A program made the translations under genes and the position numbers. From Chelonoidis abingdonii (taxonomy: Eukaryota; Chordata; Testudines; Testudinidae): a DNA stretch of 64,000 nt. The stretch is from contig NC_133778.1 in assembly GCF_003597395.2 (NCBI RefSeq), forward strand, positions 26,820,108 through 26,884,107, given 5' to 3'. Below, piece after piece: positions 22,151-35,810 of this stretch. A model generated the notes under the pieces. The model was not told the origin of the DNA. It did not search any database and saw only the letters and a list, made by a program, of their open reading frames with translations. Position 1 is the stretch's first letter. Each line of letters starts with the position of its first letter.

Positions 22151-24424
22151 CAGCAAAGAAAACAGATATGATTTGAAGATTGTTTATAAAAAATATGGAG
22201 GAACAAACTTGGCCATTCTCCTGAGGTAGTGAATTCAGACTCAAAGGCAGAACAAGCGAAAACAGCTTCCAAACAATTTGAGTTTAAAAGCAGATGCTCA
22301 CAAAAGACAAGTAGAACAGGACCTCAGGGCCTGGCTAGGCAGCTGATAGAGAAAGAGATCTGTGAAGTAGACGGGATCAAGTTCAAGCATCCATTTAAAG
22401 GTCTCCAAAGCCACCTTCTATAATACAAGATTTACTAGGCAGCTAGTGTAGTTCTCAGAGTACAGAAATATATTAATGTGCTTTGAGAAGCCAAACCTAG
22501 TCAAGTAAACACTCTCACTACATCATACTACTGTCATAAAGGCTACAGCAAATTCTAGATTTCATTAGAGCAAGGCTTGAAAAATCCACTCAACAGTGAT
22601 AAGTGGGAAGTTTTCCTTGCCAAGTGTGAGAATTTAGTCATCAACTACGGCATAATTTGAGCATTCTTGATTTTACTTCAACTTTTTTTTCCTCTTACGG
22701 TTTTGAAAATAACCTTCCAAATGTACTGTCTTCCCAAGTCTGCAGACTGGCAGCGCCAGTGACTCTCAAGCTACTCATAGACTTGCCAATCAGCAGCAGA
22801 GTCAATAAACAAAGTTAGTCAGTTTCACTGCTGCTACTCCTAAGGCTCCAAGCATCAGAAAATCTGTCAAAATTTGTTGGTATTGTGCTGTTGCTGCCTG
22901 TGACTTTGGGAAGTGTATGAGCAGCAAGAATGGCAGGTTCTGAAGATATTTAGGAGGAGGTTGAATTTTGTAAAAGGGGCTGGAAGGTGAGTAGAGTAGT
23001 GGAAATCTCTTCCTCAGAGAGTAACCAGGAGGTTCTGGAGTGGGCTGAATAGATAAAGTGTCTGCTCCCATCTAGCAAATGAGGGTTGGGAAGCTGCAAA
23101 CTTATCTGACACCTTCTGTTCAAAGGCTAATACAAAAGATGGAGACACCATGATGGGTCCAGGGAAAACACCATAGCAGAAATCTCAGCTCCCTACTCCC
23201 TTGCTTTTCAACAGCTGGAGGTGACAGGGAAGAGTGTTTCTTATAAAAACTTTGCTGCTTGCATTCCTCAATGCCTTAATATCAACCTCAGGCTGGTAGG
23301 TTCAGTCCAGCTATTAGGGTGTGTGGTGAATTTTCCAAACCCTGCACTAGTGTGTAATGCAGACACAAGGCTTGACTCAATCAGTAGGGAGCATAATCAC
23401 ACATCACCCCTAAGATGTTACTGCCTGGTTAACAGGAGGAGACTGTACTCTCCCTTCACTGTTGGATTCAGTGAGCTCTCCACTGCATAGTCCCTTAATG
23501 GCTTTTGTGGATTTCCATTTGGATTTCATGTACCATTAACATCCCCCAAGTCTGCTCCTGACTCCCTGCTGTGTGAACCTGAAGAGTGGCAGCTCCTGCA
23601 GAAGCCATGTTCCAGAAGTCATGGGGAGAGGAAACTGTGCATAGAAACAAGGTCTCTGCCAGTGTCCTGAGAGCAGTTGGATTATGCTGTTTGAGGTGTA
23701 GGGCCCACACCCCTGAGCATTCATGGTTTGGAGAACCGGGGAGAATGATGAACACACCATATGATGAAACTCAATTTCCTGCCCTTATGGGAAAAGCTTC
23801 CTAAAAGGACACATAAAGGTATAGAATTAAAAGCCACCTCTACATTTTCATTGTGGATCATGGAATAGGGGATGGAATTATTTAAAAAATATAAATGAAA
23901 AAAAGCTGTACTCCCAAAGGTACAGTGCCAATCAAATGCAGAGGGCTAATCAATAAAAAATAAAAAAAGAATCTTGTTTTGATATGCAAAACTTCATATG
24001 CAGAATTCTGAAGAAGAAGAAGAAGATAAAGAGATCCCACTCACTTTCAATCTACATTATTCTTTAGATGACATTGTCTTGAAATGCTTCACAATGAAAT
24101 CTTGCTTGTTTCCTATTTTCTTTAAAACAGCAACAAACTCAAGGGGGAATATTTTTATTATCGTCCGTAATGTACTCAGAACAGTCTCACCTTGATTACT
24201 TGTTTCACTGGAATTTCGTTTCTCTTGCCTTACCTGTATTTATAGATCTCGCTGTTGCTCAGCTTTCCTTCATAATGGATATCTAGCTAGCCAGGTACCT
24301 GTATGGCCCCCATTACAGCAGTATCTGAGTATCTTCATAGAACTAATTCCAGGGCCCAGCTCAATTTCTGTTGAAATCCTGTTGACTTCAGTGGGAGTTA
24401 GATAGGACCCATGTCTTCCACACC

Positions 24425-25056
24425 CAGAGCCGGTGCAACCATTTAGGCAAACTAGGCGGCCGCCTAGGGCGCCTAGTGGTGGGGGGCGCCTAAAAGTGCC
24501 CTCAGGCGAGGAGGTGGAGTGGAGGTGAGCTGGGTGGGGGGGTGCATGGGGAGGGCTACCTCAGTAACGGGAGGGGGCGCACAGGGGAACAACTCCCTGC
24601 CCCAGCTCACATCCACTCTACCTCCTCCGCTGAGCACACAGCCCAGCTCTAAGTCTCCTCCAATCAGCGCCGCAAGCCTGGGTGGGGAGGAGAATTAGAG
24701 CAGCGCTGGCGTGCTCAGTGGAGGAGGCGGTGCCGAGGTGAGCTGGGGCGGGCTACCCAGGCAAGGTTAGCTGCTGTGGCGGGGGGGGAGGGAGAGGGGG
24801 AAAGTCTCCCCAGGCAGAGTTAGCTGCCGTGGCAAGGGGACGAGGATAGTCTTCCCTGGGTGGCGTTTAGCCTGCAGCGTGGAGGGCAGGGAGGAGGGTG
24901 GGTTTAGCCTGTCGCGGTGGGGGGGGTAGCTGCTACGGGGGGGATGCTCCCCGGGTCGGGGGCTGAGTTAGCTGCCGTGGAGCGGGGGGTTAGCTGGGTG
25001 GGGGGTGCAAGGTGGACGTTTCGCCTAGGGTGCGAAACTTCCTTGCACCAGCCCTG
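24425..25056. mobile_element. hAT-type non-autonomous element, 632 bp, with 8-bp target duplication
   Basis: The terminal inverted repeats are cagagccggtgcaa at the left and, reverse-complemented, cagggctggtgcaa at the right (two mismatches in 14). The flanks are tccacacc (24417-24424) and tccgcacc (25057-25064), an 8-bp target duplication with one change, as expected for hAT transposition. The inside is very GC-rich with tandem-like 'gttagctgccgtgg' units and has no transposase. It could be mistaken for an intronic CpG island. Confidence 0.85.
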
Positions 25057-25224
25057 TCCGCACCTCTCACCCTAGCTTGATTTTATGTTCATTATGGTTT
25101 AGGATAAAGTTGAGTGAAGAAACCAAGTCACATACTTAATCAATATCCTCATTACTTGCTTTTCAGTAGCATGTAGAGGCTCTGATGGTGATCAGGGCTC
25201 TATTCTTCTAGGAAGCATGTAGAT

Positions 25225-25412
25225 GCATTTCCTGCCCCATACAGCTTATAGTCTTAACAGACAAAGGTTGGAAGGAGAAACAGCAGCACAAAGAGGTGAA
25301 GTGACTTGCCCAAAGTCACACAGCAGCTCAGTGGCAGATCTGGGAATAAAATCTAGGTCTCCTGAATCCAAGTCCAGTGCCTTATCAATTGAACCATGCT
25401 GCCTCTCAATAG
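25225..25412 (+). repeat. MIR-type SINE fragment
   Basis: Contains the familiar MIR core wording: 'gaggtgaagtgacttgcc', 'aagtcacacagcagctcagt' and 'ggtctcctgaatcc', in that order. MIR/CORE-SINEs are ancient in amniotes, and this copy is degraded with no clear ends. Confidence 0.7.
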
Positions 25413-26536
25413 GCCATGGGGTTGCCCATGAACGCGCTCTCTCTCTCTCCTGTCATGTTGTTAGTTCATTTTTTCTCGCTTGCTGTCTTGGGCAAAACTG
25501 AAGTTTTGGGGGCTCATTGTGGGCAGAGTGTCCACTGACACACATCCAGCTTCAGTCCTGGGGCCCTGACTTTCTTTTCCTGCAGGTATTGGAGATGTCA
25601 GGGTGTGTGTTATAAAACTGTTCAGAAAAGCAGGTAATCCCAATGCACTAACCCAGGCTTCTTGTCCCAAGCAAAATAGAGAAAGAGATTAACCTTTTAA
25701 AACCTGAATATCTGACTTATTTTAAGGCCAGTTGTCATGCAGCAAGTTATGGTAACAAGCAGTTACACTTAGCCTCATGCATCATCTTTTTTTTCCCAAT
25801 AGCCAAATAGTTACTTTGATCTGATTACATTTGTATTTGTCTGTGTACTAATTTGGTATGAAAAACTGCGAAATTCAGCAGTGCTGTTGCTTTTATACTA
25901 ATTTTTTCCCCCAACTCTTCTTTGTTGCAAGATAGATTGATAGGCAGGGCTATGCAGAACATAATGAATATAGTTGTAATCCGCTTCCTCAAAATATCAC
26001 GTGAGCCACAATAGTCTATAAAAGCTTGAGTGTCCATTGCCCGGAATTAATCAGTGTATAAATGTGATACTAACACATACACACAATATATATGTGAGAG
26101 TAATGTGAGTGGGCTAATTTAAACTACAAAAGCAAGATAATTCAGATTTAAGACTGAAACACCTATCCTTTTGTGCCTGGATGTTATAGATAATAAGGTA
26201 CGCTATCATGTGGCCTGAGGATGTTGTTTGATCTTCTGTATTATATAAAACTGTAGTGCATCAAACAGGGAGTTTTGTGGCTTAATTTCATTTGGAGTAT
26301 ATTTTTATGGCAATATCATAAGATAAGAAAATGTAGTGAGTATAACGCAAGAGTGACTGGTTATGTGACTGGCAATATTTAAATCTTAAAGTGCCCAATC
26401 TGGGTGGTAAGTTTTCATTATCTAATTTTTTTTTGTACTGTGTTAACCTCTTTGTAATATATGTGTATCGCTTGGGGTATAGCTTTCAAGGCACTAACAT
26501 CCCCATTTTCAGAAATGACTTGGGTACTTAAGTATG

Positions 26537-26807
26537 AGGGCTTGTCTACAGGAGCAATTAGACCATGACAAGCTGGGGTGTGAATCTACCCCACATTAGC
26601 CTGCTGGGGTTTAACTGTCTGCGTGCACCCTGCTGATGTGTGCTAGCAGTTTGTTAGAGCTCTTTGAGCTAGATCAGAGTGTTCTAAGGAGCTGCTACTG
26701 CATATGCGGTGCACATTACCACTTATGCCTTTGTTGTTCGGGGGAGGGTGTTTTCTTCACACCCCTGAGCAACATTTTGCCAACATAAGTGGTAGTGTAG
26801 ACATGGC
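26537..26807. mobile_element. short TIR element (MITE-like)
   Basis: Left end gggcttgtctaca and right end tgtagacatggc are inverted repeats with one or two mismatches. About 271 bp, no coding capacity. The ends resemble those of the partial element at 36345-36512 (tatagacaagccct). No confident target duplication. Confidence 0.5.
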
Positions 26808-27750
26808 ATTAAGCTCCTAAATGCTTAAATCACTTTTGCAAATGGGACTGAGGTTTTAGTACATTTTAACTTTAGCTCTCTCCTGCTCCCCCATTCTCCC
26901 TGCCATGGTCCAAAACCCTAGTGAATATTGCCGTACTCTCTCCTTGACTTAACTCCCATTATATTTTAACTTGTTTTAACTTTGGACATTGGCAAATATT
27001 CTTTAAACTATACAGTTTTTCCCCTAACTGTTGACCAGTCTCCGCAGTTGAAGATTATCATTGCCCCTTTTCAGGCACTCATGCAAAAGCCTGGGAAAAG
27101 AAATAGATTTTTGCACAAATTAAACAAATTTGTGCACACTAGAGATGGAAGTGAATTCCAGAAGTGAGGCCCTTCGAGTGAGAACATCCTGCCCCTAGCA
27201 CTCAGTCACTTACATTTATGGATAGTTATCTTAAGCATTTGAACCTCCAGGGACAATGGCATGCCAGGAAAGCATGTAAGGAAGTGATTCTCTTATATCA
27301 AAAAGAATATGACACCCTGCAGTGTACATAGTGATAATTTCAAATGGCCTATTTTTAGTTTCAAAATCAGAAATTCTTCTCCACACCAAAACTGAGATAA
27401 AAGTCAAAAATATGCTTTTAATGATGTGCTGTATGTAAAGGCCATAAGCCACTCTAAATCATCAAAACGTCAGACAAATCCTATAATATTTCAGCAAACA
27501 GATCAAAGAGAGAGCATCTTAGCTCATGCAACGTACATATCGGTATGCCATTACAGTGAGCCACATTTGGCTCTTACATTGGTGTAAACCTGAAATAATG
27601 TCTCTCGACTACAGTAGAGTTATTGGAAATGTATAAGACAAGGAGAATATAGCTCATAATTTTGGCTACTTGCATCTCTCCTAAAGGAGTGAAACTGCTT
27701 CTCTAAAGCTTTAAAATGGGTACTTCACACTCACTCTAAGTACCACAAGA

Positions 27751-27870
27751 GGCCCTGATTCAGGAAAAGCACTTAAGCATATCTATAACTTCCAACCTGT
27801 GCTTAAGACTCATTAACTTTGTGGCCTTAAGCGCTATCCTGAATAGAGACGCTTTCCTGAACTGGGGCCC
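27751..27870. repeat. foldback repeat
   Basis: The left end ggccctgattcaggaaaagc pairs with the right end 'gctttcctgaactggggcc' as an imperfect inverted repeat; the centre holds several 'cttaag' units. It is the same general style as the foldback at 8215-8338. No coding content. Confidence 0.5.
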
Positions 27871-30108
27871 GAGGAAAGCTGCAGGGGAGCAAACCTTGCT
27901 TAGTTCCCTGTATGCCGCCACTTATACCTATTGTGGTTTAATAGTGTAAGTGCTTGATTGACTATGTCCCTTCCTTGAATTATTTGTTGGCATGCCATAG
28001 GACTGGTTTGAAGTTCCAATGAGATCTAAAAGCACAAATAAAATGAAAACATCCTTTCAATGTTCACATGCTATTTCAGCTTTAACTCTTGTGCTAATTT
28101 CAGTCTGATTCTTTAATGTTAATTTAAGAGAGTCTGTTTTTTGAATATTTAAATTTCCTTTTGTCTTAGGGGCTTTTTTTGCCTTATCCTACTAGCTTTG
28201 GAGTCAATGGGAATTGTCATGTTCAGGGAAAGTACAATTGGATCTCAAATATTTAACAAACTTACTTTGTTTAAATACACATACAGAGAGTTTGTAATGA
28301 GTATACTGTGGACCTGAGATACCACAGCAGTTCACATAGCTGTTCAGATAAAGTAAAAATTGTAGGCTCAAGTGTTGCTAGGTCTCACAATTTTCTCATG
28401 AATCTTGTGATGTTGGTCGTAAAGCCCGGGGCTCTGAGTCATGTTATCACATGAGACTCTGACTTAAAACGTTTCTAGGCCTCATGGTTGGAGAGTGAGC
28501 TACAAAATGGACACAAAAGGCTTAAATGCCAGAAGGCAAATAAAAAGAGCCCCAAATTATCTTGTGAAAATGTCATGACTCTGGTTGTTTAATGCTTGGA
28601 GTTGGCAATCCTGGTTGTTGTTCTAGTATATTCTATATAGTATTGTAATATAGATCCTGAATCTAGTTAAAGTATATAATAGATAATGGGAGTATAAATA
28701 TAGGCTATATACTGTCGATTATACATTCAACAGAATGAGATTGCTCTTGCATACAAATTCTGCTGTATGGAATCAGGAGAATTAGTTATTATGCCAGTGT
28801 ACTTGCAGCTTACAAAGAAACAAAATATTTTTTCCCAACTTAAATTTTTGCCAAAGACATACATAGAAGATGGAAAAGCTTTACCTAACAGGAAAAATTC
28901 TCCTTTTCGCTGCTTTGCATCTGAAAGTGACTTCCTAGATTATATTACATTGCATTTAACCCCACTTTAAGATGACCATCAGCTACTATAATTTAGATAG
29001 CCCCATGTTCTATGTTTGTAATGCTTTTAGACAAATAGCAGTGAAGTAAATTGAGGGGCTTAAGTTTATTTAGATTAGTGGCCTTTTGAAAAAAAGGTAT
29101 GCATAGTTTTGAAATCTGTTTGCATCTAATTAGCTGTTTGGCTAAAACAAGGTGATGTTACTTGTAATCCACGCAGAGGTGAAGATATGATACAATAGGC
29201 TGGTCTATAATCTCTTCAGTGAGGCTTCTGGCACTGTTATGGAGCATAGTGAGATCATATAGAATTTCAGCGTGTAATATAAAATCAAATATAATAGCAT
29301 AAGGCAGCTTTCTTACCCTGATTCAAATAGTAGAAGTCCTATTTTCTCCTTCATATATCCTTTGGCTCCTTATCACTGCAGTCTCTAGCTGTACCTTTGT
29401 AGCAGGCTTTGCTGTTTTGTTGGGGTAGGTATCTCCATAATGGCATTTTTACCCATGTTTGCTATTGATTCCTTCACACTAAATTTTTCTCCCTGGAGAC
29501 ACCTAATTTGAGTGGCTTGAAATCTAAAAACCTATTGCTGTAAATTCTGGTTTCTAATTCCACAGCTCAGCTGACAGCACTGGAAAGTCACTTTCAAAAG
29601 CAGAAAATCTAACACCCTATAACAGACTTTGTTCTGCCACCATGCTGGCTCCCAATTTTATTTTATTGCTCCAAAGCCTGCACTCTTTCACATGTTATTG
29701 TCGGGGAGAAATCTGTTATCAAACATGTAAGCTTCTCTACAATTAAGCTGTGCTTATTGCTGCGCCAGTGCATTTAAACTGTGGCCAGAAAGCAACTTCC
29801 TTTTTAGATTTAGATTTCTTGCTTAGTCATCGATGCATGCTTAAAGAGATCTGTAAAAGATTTCCTAAAACAGTGGGGGAAAGTTGGTTGTTCCTGTGTC
29901 TCTCTCTCTCTCCAAGGACTTTTTCCTTCAGTCTGCTGAGCACTTATGCACTGATCCAATAATCAATCCCCTTTCCAGCAAAGACTTTTGAGATTCAGGC
30001 ACATGCTTAACTTGAAGCGCACATATAAGCGCTCTGTTGAATTGGGGCAGTTTAGTTAGTGGAAGCTGATGACATTCAGCAGCTTGGAAGTTCAAGGGTG
30101 AGCGCCTT

Positions 30109-30818
30109 AGGACATGGCTACACTTGCAGATGTAGAGCGCTTTGAGTTAAACCAGCCTTCGTAGAGTGCAGCAGGGAAAGCGCTGCAATCTGTCCACACT
30201 GACAGCTGCAAGCGCACTGGCGTGACCACATTAGCAACTCTTGCAATGCCACAGAGAGCAGTGTATTGTGGTAGCTATCCCAGCATGCAAGTGACTGCAA
30301 CATGCTTTTCAAATGAGGGGGGGAGGGATGGAGTGTGAAGGGAATGTGTTGTGTGTATGTGGGGGGAGAGAGAGTGGGTTTTGGTGGGGCTGACAGCATG
30401 TCAGCATGCTGTCATGTAAGTTCATACAGCAACAGACCCCTCCTCTCTCTCACACACACACAGCATTCCACGGTAATGATTGCTTTGTCTCAGAGCTGAT
30501 AAGCATGCCGGTTGTCAGAAACAGAGCTTTCTGCATGCCTGCAGTGATTCCAAAACAATGACAAGAGTTGCCACTTGACTTAAGAGATTATGGGACGTTT
30601 CTGGAGGCTGATCAGAGTGCAGTAATGAAACACCTTGTTCATACTGACGCCTGGGCATTTCAGCCAATGCACACCAAGTGTTAATCTTCTCGCCGAGGTG
30701 GAGTACCAGGAGCGCTTTAGCCCTGGAGTCAGTGTAGCTTGCCAGTGTGGATGAGTAGTGAGGTAGGGCACCCAGGGCTGATTTAATGTGCTCTAACTCG
30801 CAAGTGTAGCCTTTATCC
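30109..30818. mobile_element. hAT-like MITE, about 710 bp
   Basis: The ends are long inverted repeats: ggctacacttgcagatgtag at the left against the reverse complement ggctacacttgcgagttag at the right, followed on both by agcgc or agcac. The interior includes 'tattgtggtagctatccca', wording typical of turtle and crocodile hAT MITEs as I recall. There is a GT/GA-rich middle (30320-30470). No transposase was found. The exact ends and target duplication are not resolved. Confidence 0.6.
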
Positions 30819-31439
30819 TTGCACTGGCCCCATTATGCCTTGTATGGTGGCCAGAGTTACAAAAACAGGCCTTAAAATTCCCATGGACAGCTCAGGGTAG
30901 GTTCCCCTGGGACCAGTGCTGTTGGAAACAGCCGTAAGCTTGTTTTCCAAGGACCCTTTTGTATGCCCAAGTGTAGGGGGCGTGCTGGGGGTTGGGGTTG
31001 GGGCAGGGCTGTAGCAAGCAGCACTGTGAAGATTATCGGTCTTGCTGCAGCCCATAGGGTGGCCTGCATGGAGGCTGCCGTAACATGCTCAGGCTTCCAG
31101 GCCTGGCTGATTTATACTGTAGGCCTCTCCAGCCCCTGGAGCAGCTCAAAGGTAGTTTAAAATCACTGTAGTCACCTCCTAGGCAGCAAGTTCTGTGCTG
31201 TGCCTCTCAGCCACATCACAGAACCTCATGCCACATCCTTTCAGCTTGATTCTGTAGGATGTGGTGTGCCTTCACGTCTTGACATACGTGAATTCCAATA
31301 TTTTTCAGTGGGAGTTCAGGGCACTCAGTACCTTGCAGGACTGGGCCCTTAGAATCCAGAAAGTGTTTTCCATGCCGAGTCCTGACATTGCTTCTTTCTT
31401 CTGAGAGGTGGTGCAGGTTTCTTTGTCTTCCTTGTCAGT

Positions 31440-31740
31440 GCAGCAGCAGCAATTCATAGTCACAGATTCGAAGGCCAGAAAGGACCACTGTGATCATCTA
31501 GTCTGTAGCACACAGGCCATAAACTTCCCCAAATAATCCCTATAAATATATCTTTTTAGAAGAGCCCTCCACTTGATTTAAAAATTGCCAGCAATGTAGA
31601 ATGCATCACAACCTTTGGCAAACTGCTTCAGTGGTTAAGTACCCTCACTGTCACAAATTCATATCTTATCCTTACTCAAAATCTGTCTAGCTTCTTCTTC
31701 CAGCCATTGGATTGGGTTATGCCTTTCTCTGAAGCCAGCA
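31440..31740 (-). repeat. CR1 LINE 3' fragment, antisense
   Basis: Begins with 'cacagattcgaaggccagaa' and 'gaccactgtgatcatctagt', the reverse complement of a CR1 tail, and continues as a diverged CR1 3' region to about 31740. This is the opposite orientation to the CR1 end at 45330-45668. Confidence 0.65.
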
Positions 31741-31837
31741 GTATTTTAGGAAGTGTTCTTTTGCTAAATTGTTGTTTTGCCAGCAGGGGGAGCTCACAAC
31801 TTGCTTCTATTGTGGGTCCTGGAAAAATGTTTGAGAC

Positions 31838-31881
31838 TTTTTGTTTTTTGTTTTTTGTTTTGTTTTATTTTGTTTTTTTTG
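31838..31881. repeat. (GTTTT)n-type low-complexity tract
   Basis: A T-rich tract with regular G spacing, probably derived from the A-tail of a retroposon read on the other strand. Confidence 0.75.
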
Positions 31882-34339
31882 TTATCAGATATTTAAAATC
31901 CAGAGAGTATATTCCACCATGTTATTATAGGAAGGTTCAGGTCAAATTTGATGGCCTAAACCGCAATACTTGAGTGCTCCTTTTAAATTAAGGGCACCAT
32001 GTGCCCAAACAACTATCTCTAAGCAGAAGCTATAACGCTATTTTCAAAATGGAAGCATATACACGTAGAAAAGCTTTACCAACTAGCAAAGTAAACCCAT
32101 GTCTGGATCACTTAGCATTACTTATGGCTAATGGCTGAAAGACTGCAGGATATTTTCAAGGTTGTTGTGTTCAACACTGCTAGCAATTCCGTTAGCTGCT
32201 TTTTCATGAGGTTTTTAGCTAGATGATAAATATATGCATTTTGGCTGAAATTTTACATATAGTAGGGAATTTTTCAGATGGGAGCCATTGTCTGCTAATC
32301 TGTGGCCAATGCCTTCGTATGTTTTTCAGATTGTCTTTGTGTCTGCCCAACCTCTCTCCTGCTAAGGTTTCAGTTAGCTCTTTTCCTTCTCCTGGAGAGC
32401 AGGACTAAAAGGGAGACTCGGCTCCCACTGATTTCACTGGGCATTGGATGAAGTTCATTGAAGTAAGGATTCAAGGAAAGTAAGAATGGCCTCCATATGG
32501 TTACAGTTGTGATATCCATTTATACCAGGAGGAAAAAAATCTATTAAACTGGAGTTGGGGCTGTGAAAACACATCAGTAATGTGTTTTTAACAAATAAAA
32601 AAACTTAGAAGAAAGTTGTAGTTGTCTAGAAACAAGTATAAGAAACCAGGGAAATTCAGAGCTAAGAGAATAGAAGTAGAGTGCCTTATGCAACAGTGGA
32701 GTTCCACTTAACAGCTCTAAGAACATGTTTTGGATATGGTTGAACAATGGAACTGGAGAGTTAAAGAATAAACTGTAGAGTAGAAAAATAGAGCAGGTAG
32801 GAAAGGGGGAGGAGGGGAATCCTACCTTCCTGGTAGCTCAGCCTCCTGTGCTGTGGTTGGCTTGAAAAAAATTGGTGCCCGAGGACTGCATGCTGCCCAG
32901 CAATCCTAAAAATACATTGGAGGAATCCTTATGTAGCAGAATTTCTCTTTCTTTAAGGTAATCTGTTACACAAGGCTGCTGTAATTTGGCTTTCAGCAGC
33001 AATGACTAGTTATGCCAAAAATGGATAATAAATAAAGTCTAGACAAATGTAGTGTGTTACCAGAGGCAGTCAGCAGATGCTTTGTGTAAACCTCAGTCTA
33101 TTGCTAGTCAGATTAATTTTCAGTATGCTTTTAATTTGCAACGCATTTAAACAAATATAGTTAAAATAAAAATCCTTTATGAATTTGGGCTTCTTCAAAG
33201 CACGTAACAAAGAACATTGAATTCCCGTCCGTTCTAAAGAATAGTGGAACTTGTGCCTCTTAAGAGGCCCTGTTATGATCCCCGAATCACCATGTACTTT
33301 ACACGCACTGAAGAGCATCTCTGGTGTACTCCATAGTTAATCCTCTTCAATTATCATAGTACAGCAGATAATGTCAATTGAGGGAGAAGAGAATGGGAAT
33401 AAAATGCAGATAGACCTAAGGACGTAGAAATAGAGTTCCCCCTGGATTGTCTATTGAGAATGATTTTTTTAAAAAGCCTCTCCTTTTTATAACAGGCCTG
33501 GATGCTATAAAATATGTGGGTCTTAGTGTCGTCTGTTTAGAATGCATTGGAGAGCTGCACCACTGCTTTCACTCTTGGAATAGTAATAGAATCTTAAAAC
33601 TCAAGCTTTTCCTTTCAAGCAAAGTAAAGTATTCTCGCTGACTAAAAGAACAGAAAGGTCAGCAAAGCCTGATGGAAAAATAGCCCAAACTGATACCATT
33701 GTGAAACCTGAATGGTAAGCTAAGGTGTCCTTAATTTGTGGGAGACGTGATTGAGCTTTTCATTCATTACAGCTGCCACCGAGCAATTCTCTTAAACTAG
33801 ATAGTCTTCGACTTAGCTTAATTGAGGAACAGGCCATGCTAATGAATTTTTATGAGTTTATCGGTCCTGTCATATTTCACTATAATGCAATCAGTATATT
33901 ATATTAAAAATGTATATCACAACAGAAGCAGTTTTGTAAAAGAAGCTTTAATGCAGCATCTGCTTATTTGAGCCTTGGGGATGTGAAACAAAAGCAAACT
34001 GCTTACTGTTTGAGAAGTCAGCACAACGCCATGTATATTGCTGTGGTGTTAGAAGTCAGAGAAATGCCATAGACTGGGTATAGATCAAATCGTTGTGCTG
34101 GTAATTAGAAGACAATAAGGCTGCATGAAACTGAACCAAGATGTATTAAAATCAGGTAGTAATTCTCCTTAATGCTGACTGGAAGCTAGCCATGTCGTAC
34201 GGTATCCGGAATCCATTATTGTTTGCCACTATAAAAAGCTGTGTGTCACCTAGGACTACTTAACCTTTTGTAGATGTGAACATTAAAGGAGGGCCTGGTA
34301 TATATTTTGTGTACTGTATTCTGCATAAATACATACACA

Positions 34340-35000
34340 TTATTTATATAGGAACCTAGTAATTGCCTTAGTGAATCAGACCTGGGATCCATCTTGTCCA
34401 GAATCATATAATTGACAATAGCCAGTACCAGGTGCTTCAGAAAAAGTCCACAGTGGACAACTGCAGAATGACCTACCCAAATAGGAAGTCATTTCTTAAA
34501 CCCTGTCAGCGCATGGCTTATGCCCTAAGTATGAATGTTCATACCCTTTCGATGTTTTTCCTATCCTGTCTAATGTAACTGTGATGTCCTCATTATACAT
34601 ATACATGTCTGATCATTTTTTAGTATTATCCTGTGTCAGTGAGTGCCACAGATTGCATTATGTATCTTTTTAAAAAAATAATTCCACCAATTACACACGT
34701 TTCCTTTAAAGTAATTGAATTCACTCTTGTTCTAGTACTATGAATGAGGGCAAATAGGATGCTTCATTTACCTCCATTGTACCATTCATAATTTTGTATA
34801 CATTTATTGTGACCCTTCTTTTTAGTTTAATTTCATTTAGAAATGAGTCAAGTCTCTTCATTCTGATCTCCTCTGGAAGTTGTCCCATGCCTCTGATTAC
34901 ATGCATTGCCAGAATCAGGACCTTGTCTTTCTGCTATATCCTTTCTGAGTTAGTGAACACTGTGTTCTGGGTCCGGGGGTACTACTGTTTTATTTAATGG
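34340..35000. repeat. CR1-related composite repeat
   Basis: The left part (34360-34540, +) has 'gtgaatcagacctgggatcc', 'ccagtaccaggtgcttcaga' and 'atggcttatgccct', as in the fragment at 11838-12032. The right part read on the minus strand (34906-34721) gives RGMGQLPEEIRMKRLD and, later, VYKIMNG. That is the conserved C-terminal wording of CR1/L2-type ORF2 proteins. The element therefore seems to combine plus-strand tail-like sequence with an antisense ORF2 piece, or to be two adjacent insertions. Confidence 0.55.
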
Positions 35001-35734
35001 CTTATAATATTTACAGTGTTGTTTTCTATCCTACTTCTTATGCAGCCTAAAACTTTTGGTTTTGGAGCACTGCTGCACATGGAGGAACGTTATCAGAGAC
35101 CTTTTTATGGCCGCATAATTTTTATGAGCTGGTCCTCCTTCATCTGCTCTTTTTTTAATATGCTCAAAGAATTTTAATAAACATAAGCCCAGTGTTTACA
35201 CATCTTCACCAAAAATGAACCAATCAGCCTGGATTTACATAAATCAGATCTTAGCCTAGGGTGAAATTTGTTTGGGACAAATTGGACAAGTTTGAGGGAG
35301 ATATGATTAAAATTGAGGTTGATTTTACTTCTGGAACATCTTCCAACTTTTATTTATTTATTTTGGTTTTTATCTCCAGAATGGCTTAACCTTACTCTTG
35401 CCTGGAGTAAGCAAGAGTTATTGCCTGATTAACCGCTTCCTCTCTGTTCTTTGTATGGCCCTGACATGACCTTTGTAAAATCCATATTATGTAGATATAG
35501 ACAGCCAGGATGAAGGAGCAGCAGACAGGGAACTACAGGGTTGGGGAATAGATAGATCCAATCTATGAGGAACAGGAGAGCACTAGCTGTGTGAAGTTCC
35601 GGTCCAGGATAGAGCAGAGTCCATCATTGTGCAGTGTGGAAGGTCCACTGATGGCATCACAGAACAATTTTTTGTGTAATGCAAACAAAAAGAGAAATAC
35701 TCAAGCTTAACTGTTCATTAGCTGGAGTTAGGGT

Positions 35735-35810
35735 TGAGCAGATGTATCTCAAGCAGTTAAGGATCAGACTCTCTACTCTGTAGGTCTGGGGTTCCATGGA
35801 GAGGCTTCCT
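35735..35810. repeat. possible tRNA-derived SINE head
   Basis: Reads 'tatctcaagcagttaagg', then 'ctctactctgtaggtctggg', then 'gttcc'. This resembles an A-box and B-box of a tRNA-derived SINE. The body after it is not recognised, and the match is weak. Confidence 0.3.

Noticed and set aside
24480..25020. Intronic CpG island or alternative promoter
   Set aside because: Fully contained in a DNA element with TIRs and target duplication; GC-rich content is explained by the insertion.
34721..34906. Minus-strand 61-aa frame as a small gene
   Set aside because: Its wording is that of the C-terminal part of CR1/L2 ORF2; it is a repeat fragment.
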